Source: Arenibacter algicola (GTDB taxonomy: Bacteria; Bacteroidota; Bacteroidia; Flavobacteriales; Flavobacteriaceae). Taken from it: 64,000 bases of DNA. Below are positions 29,208 through 37,861 of the stretch, in pieces. The stretch covers positions 186,001 through 250,000 of the forward strand of contig NZ_JAHKPO010000001.1 in assembly GCF_018860365.1 (NCBI RefSeq), given 5' to 3'. Positions within the stretch are counted from its first letter, which is position 1; every line of letters starts with the position of its first letter. The position numbers and the translations under genes were made by a program. A model generated the notes under the pieces. That model did not search any database, had not been told where the DNA came from, and saw only the letters and a program-made list of their open reading frames with translations.

Positions 29208-29746
29208 TTTAAACGAAGTCTGAATTTTCCGCTGGACCTAAATATAATTTTTGGATCCGGGAGGTTGGATACACTACTATTATCTCCTAAATTAAGAACA
29301 CTTACCTTTATACTTGAAGTGTTTTTTATGATTTCTATGCTTCGTCCAGTACCAGTACCATAGGCCACTTGCAATTGCACAAGGGGCGTTGGAGCCGGGT
29401 CAATATGAAAATATTGGGTATCCAAGGTATTCCCCCCTTCATCCAAAAATTCAACCGTGGCCTCCATTTCCTTACTGGTAGTATTCTCAATTTCATAAAA
29501 TATAAAGCCATCCAAAACCCGGTCCGAGAAGGCATCTGCACTAAAGCCGTCAAAATTAAAATCCTGGGAATAAAAATCCTGTCCGGGAATTTCATTTAAC
29601 AGTCTTTCAGGCGATTCTATATATAATATACTGGCCTCTACGGTAGGAATAATTTCCAAATCATCATATTGATCGAAGTTTTGCCTTTCTATACAAGAAT
29701 AGAGCGCAAGCAAAATAATGGCGGGAAGCAATATTTTATTTTTCAT
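29204..29746 (-). CDS. lipoprotein of unknown function coupled to DUF5723 gene
   Basis: 180 residues with a lipoprotein signal (ILLALYSCIERQ, Cys17). The rest looks like one beta-sandwich: the FIFYEIENTTSKEMEATVEF region and the repeated strands near the end (SIKVSVLNLG). Four-base overlap with the following barrel gene suggests a joint role at the outer membrane. I do not recognise a named domain. Confidence 0.8.
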   Translation of the reverse strand: MKNKILLPAIILLALYSCIERQNFDQYDDLEIIPTVEASILYIESPERLLNEIPGQDFYSQDFNFDGFSADAFSDRVLDGFIFYEIENTTSKEMEATVEFLDEGGNTLDTQYFHIDPAPTPLVQLQVAYGTGTGRSIEIIKNTSSIKVSVLNLGDNSSVSNLPDPKIIFRSSGKFRLRLK

Positions 29747-29809
29747 ACCAAACTTTCCAAGAACAACTACTGGTACGGCGTTGTTATAGTGTTACTCAAG
29801 AATATAACT

Positions 29810-30499
29810 CTATAAATAAGATTTTATTTCACTTAAATCGTGAATCATGTCGCAATATTCGTGCTTTGGCTCATTATTAGCGTTAAAATGAAGGGTATGC
29901 AGCCCTACTGACTTTGCTCCCAAAATATCTGCCTCCAAACTATCACCGATCATCAAGGATTTATGGGGCGGCACTTTGGCCTTTTCAAGTGCCAATCTAA
30001 AGATAATTGGGTTGGGTTTTTTAACACCGGCCATTTCCGAATTAATTATATGCTCAAAATAATTGTGAATATTGGAGCCCTGCAATTTTTTATGCTGTAT
30101 TTCCTGAAAGCCATTAGTGATGATATGCAATTTATAATTGGGCTTCAAATAGTCCAAAACCTCTGTTGTATTGGGAAAAAGATGGTTGTACGAAGACAAA
30201 TGCTCAATATATTGATCAGATAAAACATCAATTAATTCATTGGAAATGGAATGCCCGAGTGTATCAAAGGTGATTTTCAATCTTTGAAACCTCAATTCAT
30301 TTTTGGTTATTTTCCCTTCACGATAAAGCTTCCAAAATTCAAAATTTATGGGGATATATACTTTCAAAAAATCGTTGAGATCAACACTGACGGAGTTCTC
30401 CGCGAGTATTTTTTGAAATGTAAGGGCCGAGTTTTTTTCAAAATCCCATAGGGTATGATCCAAATCAAAAAAGACATCTGTAACAACGTTCTTAAACAT
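29810..30499 (-). CDS. YjjG-family HAD pyrimidine nucleotidase
   Basis: HAD-superfamily phosphatase that in the YjjG group removes phosphate from noncanonical pyrimidine nucleotides. The 229 residues show motif I FFDLDHTLWDF (Asp nucleophile near residue 11), motif II ITNGFQEIQ, motif III Lys in GVKKPNP, and motif IV MIGDSLEADILGAKS. The start overlaps the last eight bases of the upstream deacetylase-like gene. Confidence 0.88.
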   Translation of the reverse strand: MFKNVVTDVFFDLDHTLWDFEKNSALTFQKILAENSVSVDLNDFLKVYIPINFEFWKLYREGKITKNELRFQRLKITFDTLGHSISNELIDVLSDQYIEHLSSYNHLFPNTTEVLDYLKPNYKLHIITNGFQEIQHKKLQGSNIHNYFEHIINSEMAGVKKPNPIIFRLALEKAKVPPHKSLMIGDSLEADILGAKSVGLHTLHFNANNEPKHEYCDMIHDLSEIKSYL

Positions 30500-31787
30500 G
30501 TACTCGTTTTAGGATACTACTATATAATTTCTTCCAATTCAATTTACTTTCACCTCCAATTAATTCATTTGAAAAAACGGTTATAAATTTTCCGTTTACC
30601 TTTTTTGTTTCCAAATAAAGCCTTTCCACTGCGGAAAATGCCTCCGTCCTATTCCTGTATTTCAACAAGCCGTAATCGTGCACCGCAAAAGGATGTATCT
30701 TAATGGGCTGCTGAACTTCCAAGGGAATATCATAAAAATAAAAAGGCGTACAGGTACCCGCCCTAAATCCAATTTCATGGGTATATCCCATGGTATAATC
30801 GTCCGTAAATCCTGCTTCGATCAAATTCCTATAGGTTTCGGGAATGTCCACCCTATTATAGCGCATACGGGAGCTACTTACAGGTCTGTTGATTACATTG
30901 GCAAGATTTTTTTTCTCTTCCTTAAGCAGGGCTATATCATTAAAGGAGCTATAGGAACAGGACAAAGAAACCTTATCGTAGTCCGCCACAGATTTAATGA
31001 GATGCTTAAATTTATTATTGTTGGGGGACACGTTTTTGTCGTAAGTGGAATATTCCGCAAATTGGAAAAAGAACATGCCCTTTACCTTGTTATTCTTATG
31101 CAGTTCTATTAGCTCAAAAAAATTGTCATAGGGATCTTTTTTTAGATTGAACCATACCGAAACCCTATCGAAAACCCTACGAATCTTGAGCGAAGCCAAA
31201 TCGAAAAGAAATCCTGACATACCCCGGACAAAACCTCTATGGGCAAAACAATGGGAACTGGAAACATCTATGATGGAGGTATAATTATAATTTCTTGGCT
31301 TGTATTTAAGATCCTTGAATTTTTCCTTTAGTGCGGACAATAACTTTTGGGCCCAAATGTCTACTAAGGGTTTTTCTAGAAAATCGTGCTCAAAGGCCAA
31401 ACTGTCCTTGGGTGAAAACCTCCCATGCATGTCCTTTACGTGGGGCAAATACTCTTCGTACCTACTCAACATATAAAAACTTGCAGAAAAAATATCATAA
31501 GGCAGATTGCTTCTATCCCCAGTAGCAAAAAAACAAGGTGTACCCTCCCAATCGGCTATATAGATCTGTATGTCGTTAATACCTTGTTCAAACAACAGGT
31601 CGTTGCTCCGCACAAAGAATTCATTCTGCAAAGGTTGTTTGGTGTATGTTATCTTTGGCCCGGTATGTTTAATAAAATCCTCTACTTTGGTAGTGTAGGT
31701 AACCTCTATTCCCAAAATAGTTGTGAATATATGCCGCATAATATAACTGAAGCGATGTGTAATTTTATGGGTATATATGAGCAACAT
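30492..31787 (-). CDS. DUF7033 / polysaccharide deacetylase-like protein
   Basis: 431 residues starting MLLIYTHKITHRFSYI, without a signal peptide. The N-terminal third (GPKITYTKQPLQNEFFV, DIFSASFYMLSRYEEYL) matches the DUF7033 module common in this phylum; the rest resembles a NodB-like deacetylase fold, with a TSIIDVSSSHCF segment where active enzymes have a metal-binding Asp, and a FRAGTCTPFYFYDI region. The usual HxxxH ligands are not obvious, so catalysis is uncertain. It may act in surface polysaccharide synthesis. Confidence 0.75.
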   Translation of the reverse strand: MLLIYTHKITHRFSYIMRHIFTTILGIEVTYTTKVEDFIKHTGPKITYTKQPLQNEFFVRSNDLLFEQGINDIQIYIADWEGTPCFFATGDRSNLPYDIFSASFYMLSRYEEYLPHVKDMHGRFSPKDSLAFEHDFLEKPLVDIWAQKLLSALKEKFKDLKYKPRNYNYTSIIDVSSSHCFAHRGFVRGMSGFLFDLASLKIRRVFDRVSVWFNLKKDPYDNFFELIELHKNNKVKGMFFFQFAEYSTYDKNVSPNNNKFKHLIKSVADYDKVSLSCSYSSFNDIALLKEEKKNLANVINRPVSSSRMRYNRVDIPETYRNLIEAGFTDDYTMGYTHEIGFRAGTCTPFYFYDIPLEVQQPIKIHPFAVHDYGLLKYRNRTEAFSAVERLYLETKKVNGKFITVFSNELIGGESKLNWKKLYSSILKRVHV

Positions 31788-31872
31788 AACTTTTTACTTA
31801 TTCCTTTTAAAGAAGTCCTGCATTTTTAATTTCGGTAGTCTCAGCCCAAAACCATAGATTCCAAGCTCCATT

Positions 31873-32571
31873 TTAAAGGATATTTTCATCTGCAAAACTA
31901 AAGTATTCTTTTTGTGTGATGATGATATGGTCCAAAACTTTTATATCCAAGGCCTCTGCCGCTATTTTTAATTTTCTTGTAATTTGCTTATCGGCCTCAC
32001 TTGGCCTTAAAGTACCTGAAGGGTGGTTATGTGCCAAAATCAATCCTACCGCACCTAATTCCAATGCTTGTTTTAAAACCAAGCGGACATCTACCAATGT
32101 CCCTGTAATACCTCCCTTGCTAAGTTGCCCCGCGTGCAGCACGGCGTTGGAATTATTCAGAAAAACTATCCAAAATTCCTCATGTGGCAGCTCTCCCATT
32201 TTAGGCTGCAAAAGTTCAAAGACATTTTTACTGCTATTGATTTTCGTTATTTTTTGAGCCTCTTCTCCCCTGCGTCTTCTCCCTATTTCCAGGGCAGCAG
32301 CAATAGAAACGGCCTTGGCCTCCCCTATGCCCTTAAACTGCATTAGCTGTTTAATGGACAATTTTCCCAATTCGTTCAGGTTGTTGTTTACCGAGGCCAA
32401 AATACGTTTTGAAAGCTCAACGGCACTTTCATTGCGACTTCCCGAGCCAATTAGTATGGCTATCAGTTCTGCATCGGAAAGAACAGATTTCCCTTTTTGC
32501 ACCAATTTCTCTCGAGGCTTATCATCATCGGACCAATTTTTAATAGAGAAAGAAGATGGCTTTTGTTGCAT
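31873..32571 (-). CDS. radC: RadC-family JAB-domain protein
   Basis: 232 residues. An N-terminal helix-hairpin-helix part (LMQFKGIGEAKAVSIAAALE) is followed by the RadC JAB/MPN domain with the metal motif HNHPSGTLRPSEAD. Despite its name the family's role in DNA repair is unsettled. The gene stands alone between the deacetylase-like gene and the oxidoreductase operon terminator. Confidence 0.95.
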   Translation of the reverse strand: MQQKPSSFSIKNWSDDDKPREKLVQKGKSVLSDAELIAILIGSGSRNESAVELSKRILASVNNNLNELGKLSIKQLMQFKGIGEAKAVSIAAALEIGRRRRGEEAQKITKINSSKNVFELLQPKMGELPHEEFWIVFLNNSNAVLHAGQLSKGGITGTLVDVRLVLKQALELGAVGLILAHNHPSGTLRPSEADKQITRKLKIAAEALDIKVLDHIIITQKEYFSFADENIL

Positions 32572-32654
32572 AACCTAAAGATAAGAATCTTATGGTTTTA
32601 TCATAATTACAAAATCAAATATTACGACTGGTCTGCAACATAATTTCATGAATA

Positions 32655-32699
32655 AAAAAGCCCATCTGCCATTCTGATAAAAATGGCCGATGGGCTTTT
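32655..32699 (-). terminator. terminator of the oxidoreductase operon
   Basis: AAAGCCCATC..GCCATT and AATGGC..GATGGGCTTT form a long stem with one mismatch around a short loop. On the minus strand it is followed by TTTTTTATT and lies 23 bases after the oxidoreductase stop codon. It also has T residues on the other side, so it could act both ways. Confidence 0.88.
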
Positions 32700-32722
32700 A
32701 TGATTAGGTAAAATTTTAGATT

Positions 32723-34060
32723 TTAGAAATCCCTATACGGCGCGTCCAAGAACTTATTGGCCTCAGGTTCCGAAAATCTGGCGGTGGCGTTATCCCAATG
32801 CAATGTCTTATTTGGAAAACGCCCTGCAATAACCCCCAACAATATAGTTTCGGTAAGTCGTGCCGAATATTCAAAGGGAGCCGAGGTTTCGGCTTTACCC
32901 AAACAGGCATCTACAAACTGATGGTAATGCTTATTCCCTTCGGAATCATAGTCCCTAACCGGTTCGCCTATGGCCTCTTGATCCTTAATTATGGACAAAT
33001 CCAGTTCCTGATATTTACCATCTACAATAAGTCTGGGCAATTCCATAAAATGTGGCAACAAAAGTCTCCCTTTTTCTCCGACAAACATTGCTCCTTGACC
33101 AGGTAGTTTCTCATTATTAGGCAACTTCAAGTCTTTATGTTTCCCAGGTGCCCCTTTGCCATCATACCAGATCCACTTTAAGGTATCGGCCGTATATTCG
33201 GTTCCGGGAAAGGTATAAGTAACAGTGTTTTTTTCAGGAAATCCAAATCCTGTAGGTTTTCTGCATTGGTTCTTTATAGTCATGGGCACGTCCAATTTAA
33301 GGGCGTTGTATGGGGTGTCAAAAATATGCACACCCATATCTCCCAAGGTACCACAACCATAGTCCAGTAATTTTCTCCAATTGGCCGGATGGTAATACCC
33401 CTCCTTATAAGGTCTTTCGGCAGATGTCCCCAACCACAGATTCCAATCCAAATTTTCAGGTACCGGATCTGATCCTTGCGGCTCCGGGCCATCAAAGCCC
33501 CAGTTCTTGGGAGACCATGCCCTAACAGTGCTTACCTTCCCAATAATTCCAGATTGGATCAATAAGGTGGCTAATTTATAATCGTAGAAAGAATGTACCT
33601 GAATTCCCATTTGGGTTACCAAGTTTTTTTCTTTTGCCATTTTGCGCATCGCTCTGGCTTCCACCACGTGATGGGTAAGGGGTTTTTGACAATATACCGG
33701 TTTTCCGATCTCCATGGCCATCATGGAAGCGGGAGCATGGGTATGATCCGGGGTCGAGACGATTACCGCATCGATATCACTCTTCATTTCTTTGAGCATC
33801 ACCCTATAATCCTTGTAGACTACAGCATTGGGGTGCAATTTTTTGGCCTCTGCCAATGCCTTGGAATCTACATCGCAAAGTGCTACTACATCCACCAATT
33901 CATGTGAAGATATGGACGCAAGGTCTGCCCCTCCCATATTACTAACGCCGATATGGGCAGTTCGTAGACGTCCATTTTTGGACAATGCCCAAACGGAGGA
34001 TGGCAGCAGTGCCGTTAAACCCAAGGCTGCGGTACTTTTTAAAAAGTCTCTTTTTTTCAT
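32723..34060 (-). CDS. Gfo/Idh/MocA-family oxidoreductase, exported
   Basis: 445 residues. The N-terminus MKKRDFLKSTAALGLTALLP resembles a Tat signal, with Lys-Arg in place of Arg-Arg. A Rossmann domain follows (RTAHIGVSNMGG, then VVALCDVDSKALAEA), the family motif CQKPLTHHV and the C-terminal beta domain. These enzymes oxidise or reduce sugars with bound NAD(P). The neighbour is a DUF1080 3-ketoglycoside hydrolase-like gene, which suggests a periplasmic 3-keto-sugar pathway. Confidence 0.9.
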   Translation of the reverse strand: MKKRDFLKSTAALGLTALLPSSVWALSKNGRLRTAHIGVSNMGGADLASISSHELVDVVALCDVDSKALAEAKKLHPNAVVYKDYRVMLKEMKSDIDAVIVSTPDHTHAPASMMAMEIGKPVYCQKPLTHHVVEARAMRKMAKEKNLVTQMGIQVHSFYDYKLATLLIQSGIIGKVSTVRAWSPKNWGFDGPEPQGSDPVPENLDWNLWLGTSAERPYKEGYYHPANWRKLLDYGCGTLGDMGVHIFDTPYNALKLDVPMTIKNQCRKPTGFGFPEKNTVTYTFPGTEYTADTLKWIWYDGKGAPGKHKDLKLPNNEKLPGQGAMFVGEKGRLLLPHFMELPRLIVDGKYQELDLSIIKDQEAIGEPVRDYDSEGNKHYHQFVDACLGKAETSAPFEYSARLTETILLGVIAGRFPNKTLHWDNATARFSEPEANKFLDAPYRDF

Positions 34061-34113
34061 AAGTAAGTTTTTTATTGTTTTTAACGGTCAAACCAAACCG
34101 ACAGAATTAAGTT

Positions 34114-34908
34114 CTATAATTTTCTAATTTTTATATTTCTGAACCAAATGGGACTCGAGTGATCCTGAAAACCGATATACCCAGACTTGAACTTACCATA
34201 ATTTTCCTCATCCTTCCATTTCCCAGAATTCTTTCTTTCATACCAATCCTTGGACCAAGGCACAAAAGATAGTACTTTTTTCCCATTGAGCCAGTGCTCT
34301 ACTTGCTCTGGTGTAAATACTATTTTAGAAGAGTTCCACTCTCCAACAGGATTCAATATTTTTTGCTCGGGATCGGCCACATGCATGGCATAATCCGAGG
34401 CGGTTTGCTGTAAGGGTTGAAGTGCCGCAGGATTTTCGGTATGTCCAAGGCTAAGGTTGTATGCCGTAAGATCGTGGATTTTTGCGTAATTTTCATCATC
34501 GATCAACTGGTATTCCGGGGAAATATTTGGCGGCCCGGCATTGGGGATACCTTCCTTTAGATGGTAAAAAATACCACTATTACCCCCTTCGGGCAATTTC
34601 CATTCCACATAAAGTTCAAAATTATCAAACTCTTCCAAACCATAGATTATATCCTTTCCTCCGGTATAATCCTGCTCTAGCCCCAATTCGGTATCAAACG
34701 TCAATACACTGTCCTTTACGACCCAGCCCGGAGGCAAGGTATCCCCATTGTATGCTCTCCATCCTTTAGTAGTTACTCCATCGAACAAGTATATCCAATT
34801 TTCGGCTTCTACTGCAGTTTCAGCTTTAGCTTCGGGTTTGGTGTCGGTTTTAGTTTTGCAGGAAGATAGTACCAATGCAACGGAAAAAAAGGCAATTAGT
34901 AGTTTCAT
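34114..34908 (-). CDS. DUF1080 (3-keto-disaccharide hydrolase-like) lipoprotein
   Basis: 264 residues with lipoprotein signal (FFSVALVLSSCKTKTD, Cys17) and a DUF1080 jelly-roll: WIYLFDGVTTKGWRAYNG, YVEWKLPEGGNSGIFYHL, PEYQLIDDENY and a terminal SGYIGFQDHSSPIWFRNIKI. Some DUF1080 proteins are now known to cleave 3-keto-glycosides. It is 53 bases upstream of the oxidoreductase gene and likely shares its transcript and substrate. Confidence 0.9.
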   Translation of the reverse strand: MKLLIAFFSVALVLSSCKTKTDTKPEAKAETAVEAENWIYLFDGVTTKGWRAYNGDTLPPGWVVKDSVLTFDTELGLEQDYTGGKDIIYGLEEFDNFELYVEWKLPEGGNSGIFYHLKEGIPNAGPPNISPEYQLIDDENYAKIHDLTAYNLSLGHTENPAALQPLQQTASDYAMHVADPEQKILNPVGEWNSSKIVFTPEQVEHWLNGKKVLSFVPWSKDWYERKNSGKWKDEENYGKFKSGYIGFQDHSSPIWFRNIKIRKL

Positions 34909-34988
34909 GTATTTATTATTTCAGGAGAATTTATAAGGTCATGAAGATAAAAAAAAATTACAAGAGACCTAAGATAGCGCAGTGTAAT

Positions 34989-35486
34989 TTAAACCGTTTT
35001 CAACTCCTGCAACAAATTCTCCATATCCAATGGCTTGGTAAACATGGTCAAGGATCCGTCCTGCTCATAGGTCCATAGGCTTTTTGGGCGGTCCCAATAC
35101 AATTCCACCCCATTTTTGTCGGGGTCGTCCAAATAAATAGCTTCCGAAACACCATGGTCACTGGCCCCGGTCAATGGATATTCTTCCCTAAGCAAGCGTA
35201 GATATATTTTTGCAAGATCCTTTCTTGTAGGGTATAAAATTGCTGTATGAAACAAGCCCACACTATTGGTCGATGCAGGAGGAAGCCCTCTACTATGCCA
35301 GGTATTTAAACCAATATGATGGTGATATCCACCGGCCGAAATAAAGGCGGCTTGGTTTCCGTACATGGTGGTTACTTTAAAGCCCAATAGATTACAATAA
35401 AAATCCAAGGACCGTTCCAAGTCTGCTACCTTTAAATGTACATGCCCTATTCGGGCCTGTGCTGGAATAGTATATTTATTGTCCAT
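34989..35486 (-). CDS. VOC-family (glyoxalase/dioxygenase-like) protein
   Basis: 165 residues with a vicinal-oxygen-chelate fold: IGHVHLKVADLERSLDFYCNLLGF, cited as GHVHLKVADLERS, then HHIGLNTWHSRGLPP, and DPDKNGVELYWDRP. These match the CatE-type glyoxalase group; His and Glu metal ligands are present in the GHVHL, HHHIG and NGVELY positions. The substrate is unknown. It is the first gene of the minus-strand run leading to the DUF1080 gene, with an 80-base spacer. Confidence 0.85.
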   Translation of the reverse strand: MDNKYTIPAQARIGHVHLKVADLERSLDFYCNLLGFKVTTMYGNQAAFISAGGYHHHIGLNTWHSRGLPPASTNSVGLFHTAILYPTRKDLAKIYLRLLREEYPLTGASDHGVSEAIYLDDPDKNGVELYWDRPKSLWTYEQDGSLTMFTKPLDMENLLQELKTV

Positions 35487-35564
35487 TAGAGGAGTACATT
35501 AGACGTAAATTTCAATTTGTTATTACTGCCCAGCAATTTCGTTCACCAACGACCGTGGATATGA

Positions 35565-35930
35565 TCAATATTTATAAATTCTTGCGGCGTAGGCTTTAGT
35601 GGTATCAATTGGATAAATAGTCATGGGATAGTTGCCAGAAGGCCTAACAACGGGCATTTCTACCGTCTTTTTCTCTGAATTAATTTTAGTGGACCTCTTA
35701 TGGTCCTTTAAACCAATAAGCCCATCCTTAAAATTGAATCCAAAAACAATAGAATCCTTTATCCCAATTCCCTTTTTTCCAAATGCATTGGCCTCATGCT
35801 TGCTCCAATCCTTTACCAATATATCGTTATTGGCATTTTCATCTGGGGACGATATGGCGCGTTGTTGGGCATTGAGACTACTACTACCTATAAAAAATAA
35901 TACCAAACATAAAAAGATGAAATATTTCAT
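35565..35930 (-). CDS. small exported protein of unknown function
   Basis: 121 residues from MKYFIFLCLVLFFIGSSSLNA, a clear signal peptide; the longer frame would put nine residues before it. The mature part is short, charged and ends RPSGNYPMTIYPIDTTKAYAARIYKY. No family recognised. It follows the lipoprotein gene at 35968 by 37 bases. Confidence 0.75.
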   Translation of the reverse strand: MKYFIFLCLVLFFIGSSSLNAQQRAISSPDENANNDILVKDWSKHEANAFGKKGIGIKDSIVFGFNFKDGLIGLKDHKRSTKINSEKKTVEMPVVRPSGNYPMTIYPIDTTKAYAARIYKY

Positions 35931-35967
35931 TTTATACTTTTTGTGGGCATAACACAAGAGTAATTCT

Positions 35968-36432
35968 TTAAAACTCCTCGCAATGAATACCCTTTTCCAA
36001 TTGTTTCCTTAAGGCGGTTACCATACTTTTCAATTCCTCGGGTTCCTTGCCGTACTCAAAGGTCACCTTGGACTTCTTGCCGGAAAAATTTTCAATCTCC
36101 AACCACTCTGCCCCTCCATCTGCACAATCCGGACATCCCAAGATTTCAGGCAAAGAATTAAATTCATTTAAATCTACTGTTTTTTTAAGAGAGTCCCAAC
36201 TCAATTGGGTCATGTTTTCTGTACACTTAATAGGTTCTACCTGATTATTCCAACCCGAACGGGAATAGATTACCGTACCCGACTTTAACAACATCTCGTT
36301 CTTACAATAGCCCACGCACATACCAAAGGATGTGCCATAACCCAACTGTTTGATATCTGAAGGATTTACTTCATTTTTTTCGCAAGAAAGCAATAGGCCG
36401 ATTATAAATAAAAGAAATGCGCTCTTTTTCAT
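35968..36432 (-). CDS. small lipoprotein with five cysteines
   Basis: 154 residues: lipobox FIIGLLLSCEKN (Cys17), then GTSFGMCVGYCKNEMLL and LGCPDCADGGAEWLEI, whose paired Cys may form disulfides in the periplasm. The middle resembles DUF6438-like proteins, but I cannot confirm this. Probably co-transcribed with the next small exported protein. Confidence 0.75.
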   Translation of the reverse strand: MKKSAFLLFIIGLLLSCEKNEVNPSDIKQLGYGTSFGMCVGYCKNEMLLKSGTVIYSRSGWNNQVEPIKCTENMTQLSWDSLKKTVDLNEFNSLPEILGCPDCADGGAEWLEIENFSGKKSKVTFEYGKEPEELKSMVTALRKQLEKGIHCEEF

Positions 36433-36630
36433 TGGTTACCTCTGTTAAAAATTAAGCTTGTTCCAAAGAATTCCCTTTGGAGACGTATCGCCAATTAAAA
36501 TACTGATGGTAAGATGTTTATAATGATATTTGGTTGCGTAAATTATTTAAGGTCTATTAGAAACCCATTAATTGGATCATGCTTAATAGTTCAATGAAAT
36601 CGACCAAAGGGATTCATGAATACCTTCTTC

Positions 36631-36664
36631 TTTCATTTTCTTTGCTTGTCCAAAGAAAACGAAA
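36631..36664. repeat. 14-bp inverted repeat, CAAAGAAAA type
   Basis: TTTCATTTTCTTTG (36631-36644) and CAAAGAAAACGAAA (36651-36664) pair with one mismatch across CTTGTC. A further CAAAAGAAAAG follows. Confidence 0.65.
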
Positions 36665-36692
36665 CAAAAGAAAAGACACTTCTTCACTATGT

Positions 36693-36722
36693 GGTCCCTA
36701 AAATCTCGAGATTTTAAGGACC
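36693..36722. repeat. 30-bp palindrome centred on CTCGAG
   Basis: GGTCC-C-TAAAATCTCGAGATTTTA-A-GGACC is a palindrome over 30 bases with a single mismatched pair. It lies 28 bases from the preceding inverted repeat. No U-run follows on either strand. Confidence 0.7.
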
Positions 36723-37295
36723 GATACCATGGCCTAAATTATTTCCAAGGCTTCAATAATTCTTTACGGCCATGACATCTCCACCACGGAAGAAGACCGA
36801 CCCAACAACAAACTTCAAAGGCAATTTATGGTGGTATTCGATAAAAAACAATGATCTATCGACACTATTGGATAAATGTAACAAAGGTACGGCCTATTTT
36901 CAATTTCGTCTTAAATCAAGTGGTTTTCGCATTGGATGGCGGAAGCCGTCCATAGAGCATTTCACCCAAGTGAAAGCGGCCTGGGCGGTGCGGCCGTGGA
37001 AAGTGCGTAGATTTAAAGAAATTTAAAATCAGCCTAGCGTTTTTTGGTTCGTTTTTTGGGCGATGCAAAAAATGAACAGGACACGAATACTGCGATAATT
37101 TATATTATCTTTTTCTAACTTACACCCATTTTGAGGATGACCCCATTAATTTTCAAGGCTATCCAAATTGAATAAAAAGGTATCAAATAACAGGAACAAA
37201 TACCATATATCAATATCGGAAACTTATTAAATTTACTTGGGTCCTTATTAGTACACTCAATCAGAAATACTAGGGAGTAAAGGTCCAAAGGAAAA

Positions 37296-37652
37296 TTACT
37301 TTCCATTCAATTTGGGCATATCGGCCAAAAGTGCTTTGAGCCCATCCCTATTAAGAAAAATAAAGCCAAAAATTAAAAGGACAAAAATTGGATTGATCAA
37401 AAAGAAGCCAACTTGAAACTTTAGATAGACATAATATATATCGATCAAACTAAACAATCCAGCTAATAAGGTTGCGCCAAAAGCAAATAAATAAATCTTC
37501 TTATCCACAAAGTAAAAAAATGATGCAACACTTAACCATCCAATCCCTATGTACAATGCTCCATCAAGTTCAATATCCACAAATAAATTCATACCTATGG
37601 AAATAAGAACCAAAATTATAGCCAACAACAAAGGAATTATATCTTTTTTCAT
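37296..37652 (-). CDS. small integral membrane protein
   Basis: 118 residues with four hydrophobic segments (LLLAIILVLISIGMNLFV; YIGIGWLSVASFFYFV; LFAFGATLLAGLFSL; FFLINPIFVLLIFGFIFL) and a short Lys-rich end. No conserved motif is visible and no family recognised. It is flanked by non-coding sequence on both sides and may be strain-specific. Confidence 0.6.
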   Translation of the reverse strand: MKKDIIPLLLAIILVLISIGMNLFVDIELDGALYIGIGWLSVASFFYFVDKKIYLFAFGATLLAGLFSLIDIYYVYLKFQVGFFLINPIFVLLIFGFIFLNRDGLKALLADMPKLNGK

Positions 37653-37861
37653 TGATAATTTTTTTCAATTTAATTTCTCCTTTTGGATTCTATGAAATAA
37701 CCAATCTACTCTTCCTAATTTGTCCCCAGTGTTAAATATCGGCATTTTAAGACTAACAATTTAGTAGAAAATCAGTTTTTCTCCATCTTCAAAATTTTAC
37801 TGTATAAACGAATCAATCCTAATTATATTGAGTAATCTACCAGGGTTTTGCTCAAAAGCGG

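Larger units (their letters stand above)
36433..37295. other. 863-base intergenic stretch with palindromic repeats
   Basis: No convincing gene. It holds two long palindromes (listed below), a T-rich segment near 37040-37080 (TTTTTTGGTTCGTTTTTTGGG) and two weak open frames of 84 and 63 codons that lack family or signal features. The composition and palindromes suggest an intergenic repeat element or decayed mobile DNA. Confidence 0.5.

Noticed and set aside
32580..32592. ATAAG-AAT-CTTAT inverted repeat ahead of radC
   Set aside because: Only five base pairs and no matching second copy; too weak to call an operator.
36772..37026. Open frame of 84 codons on the plus strand
   Set aside because: No signal peptide, motif or recognisable family, odd Trp/Arg-rich composition, and it lies in the repeat-like intergenic stretch. 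Could be decayed coding DNA but cannot be supported as a gene.
37115..37306. Open frame of 63 codons on the minus strand after the small membrane protein
   Set aside because: Overlaps the end of the preceding gene in another frame and has no motif; its hydrophobicity is expected from AT-rich DNA.
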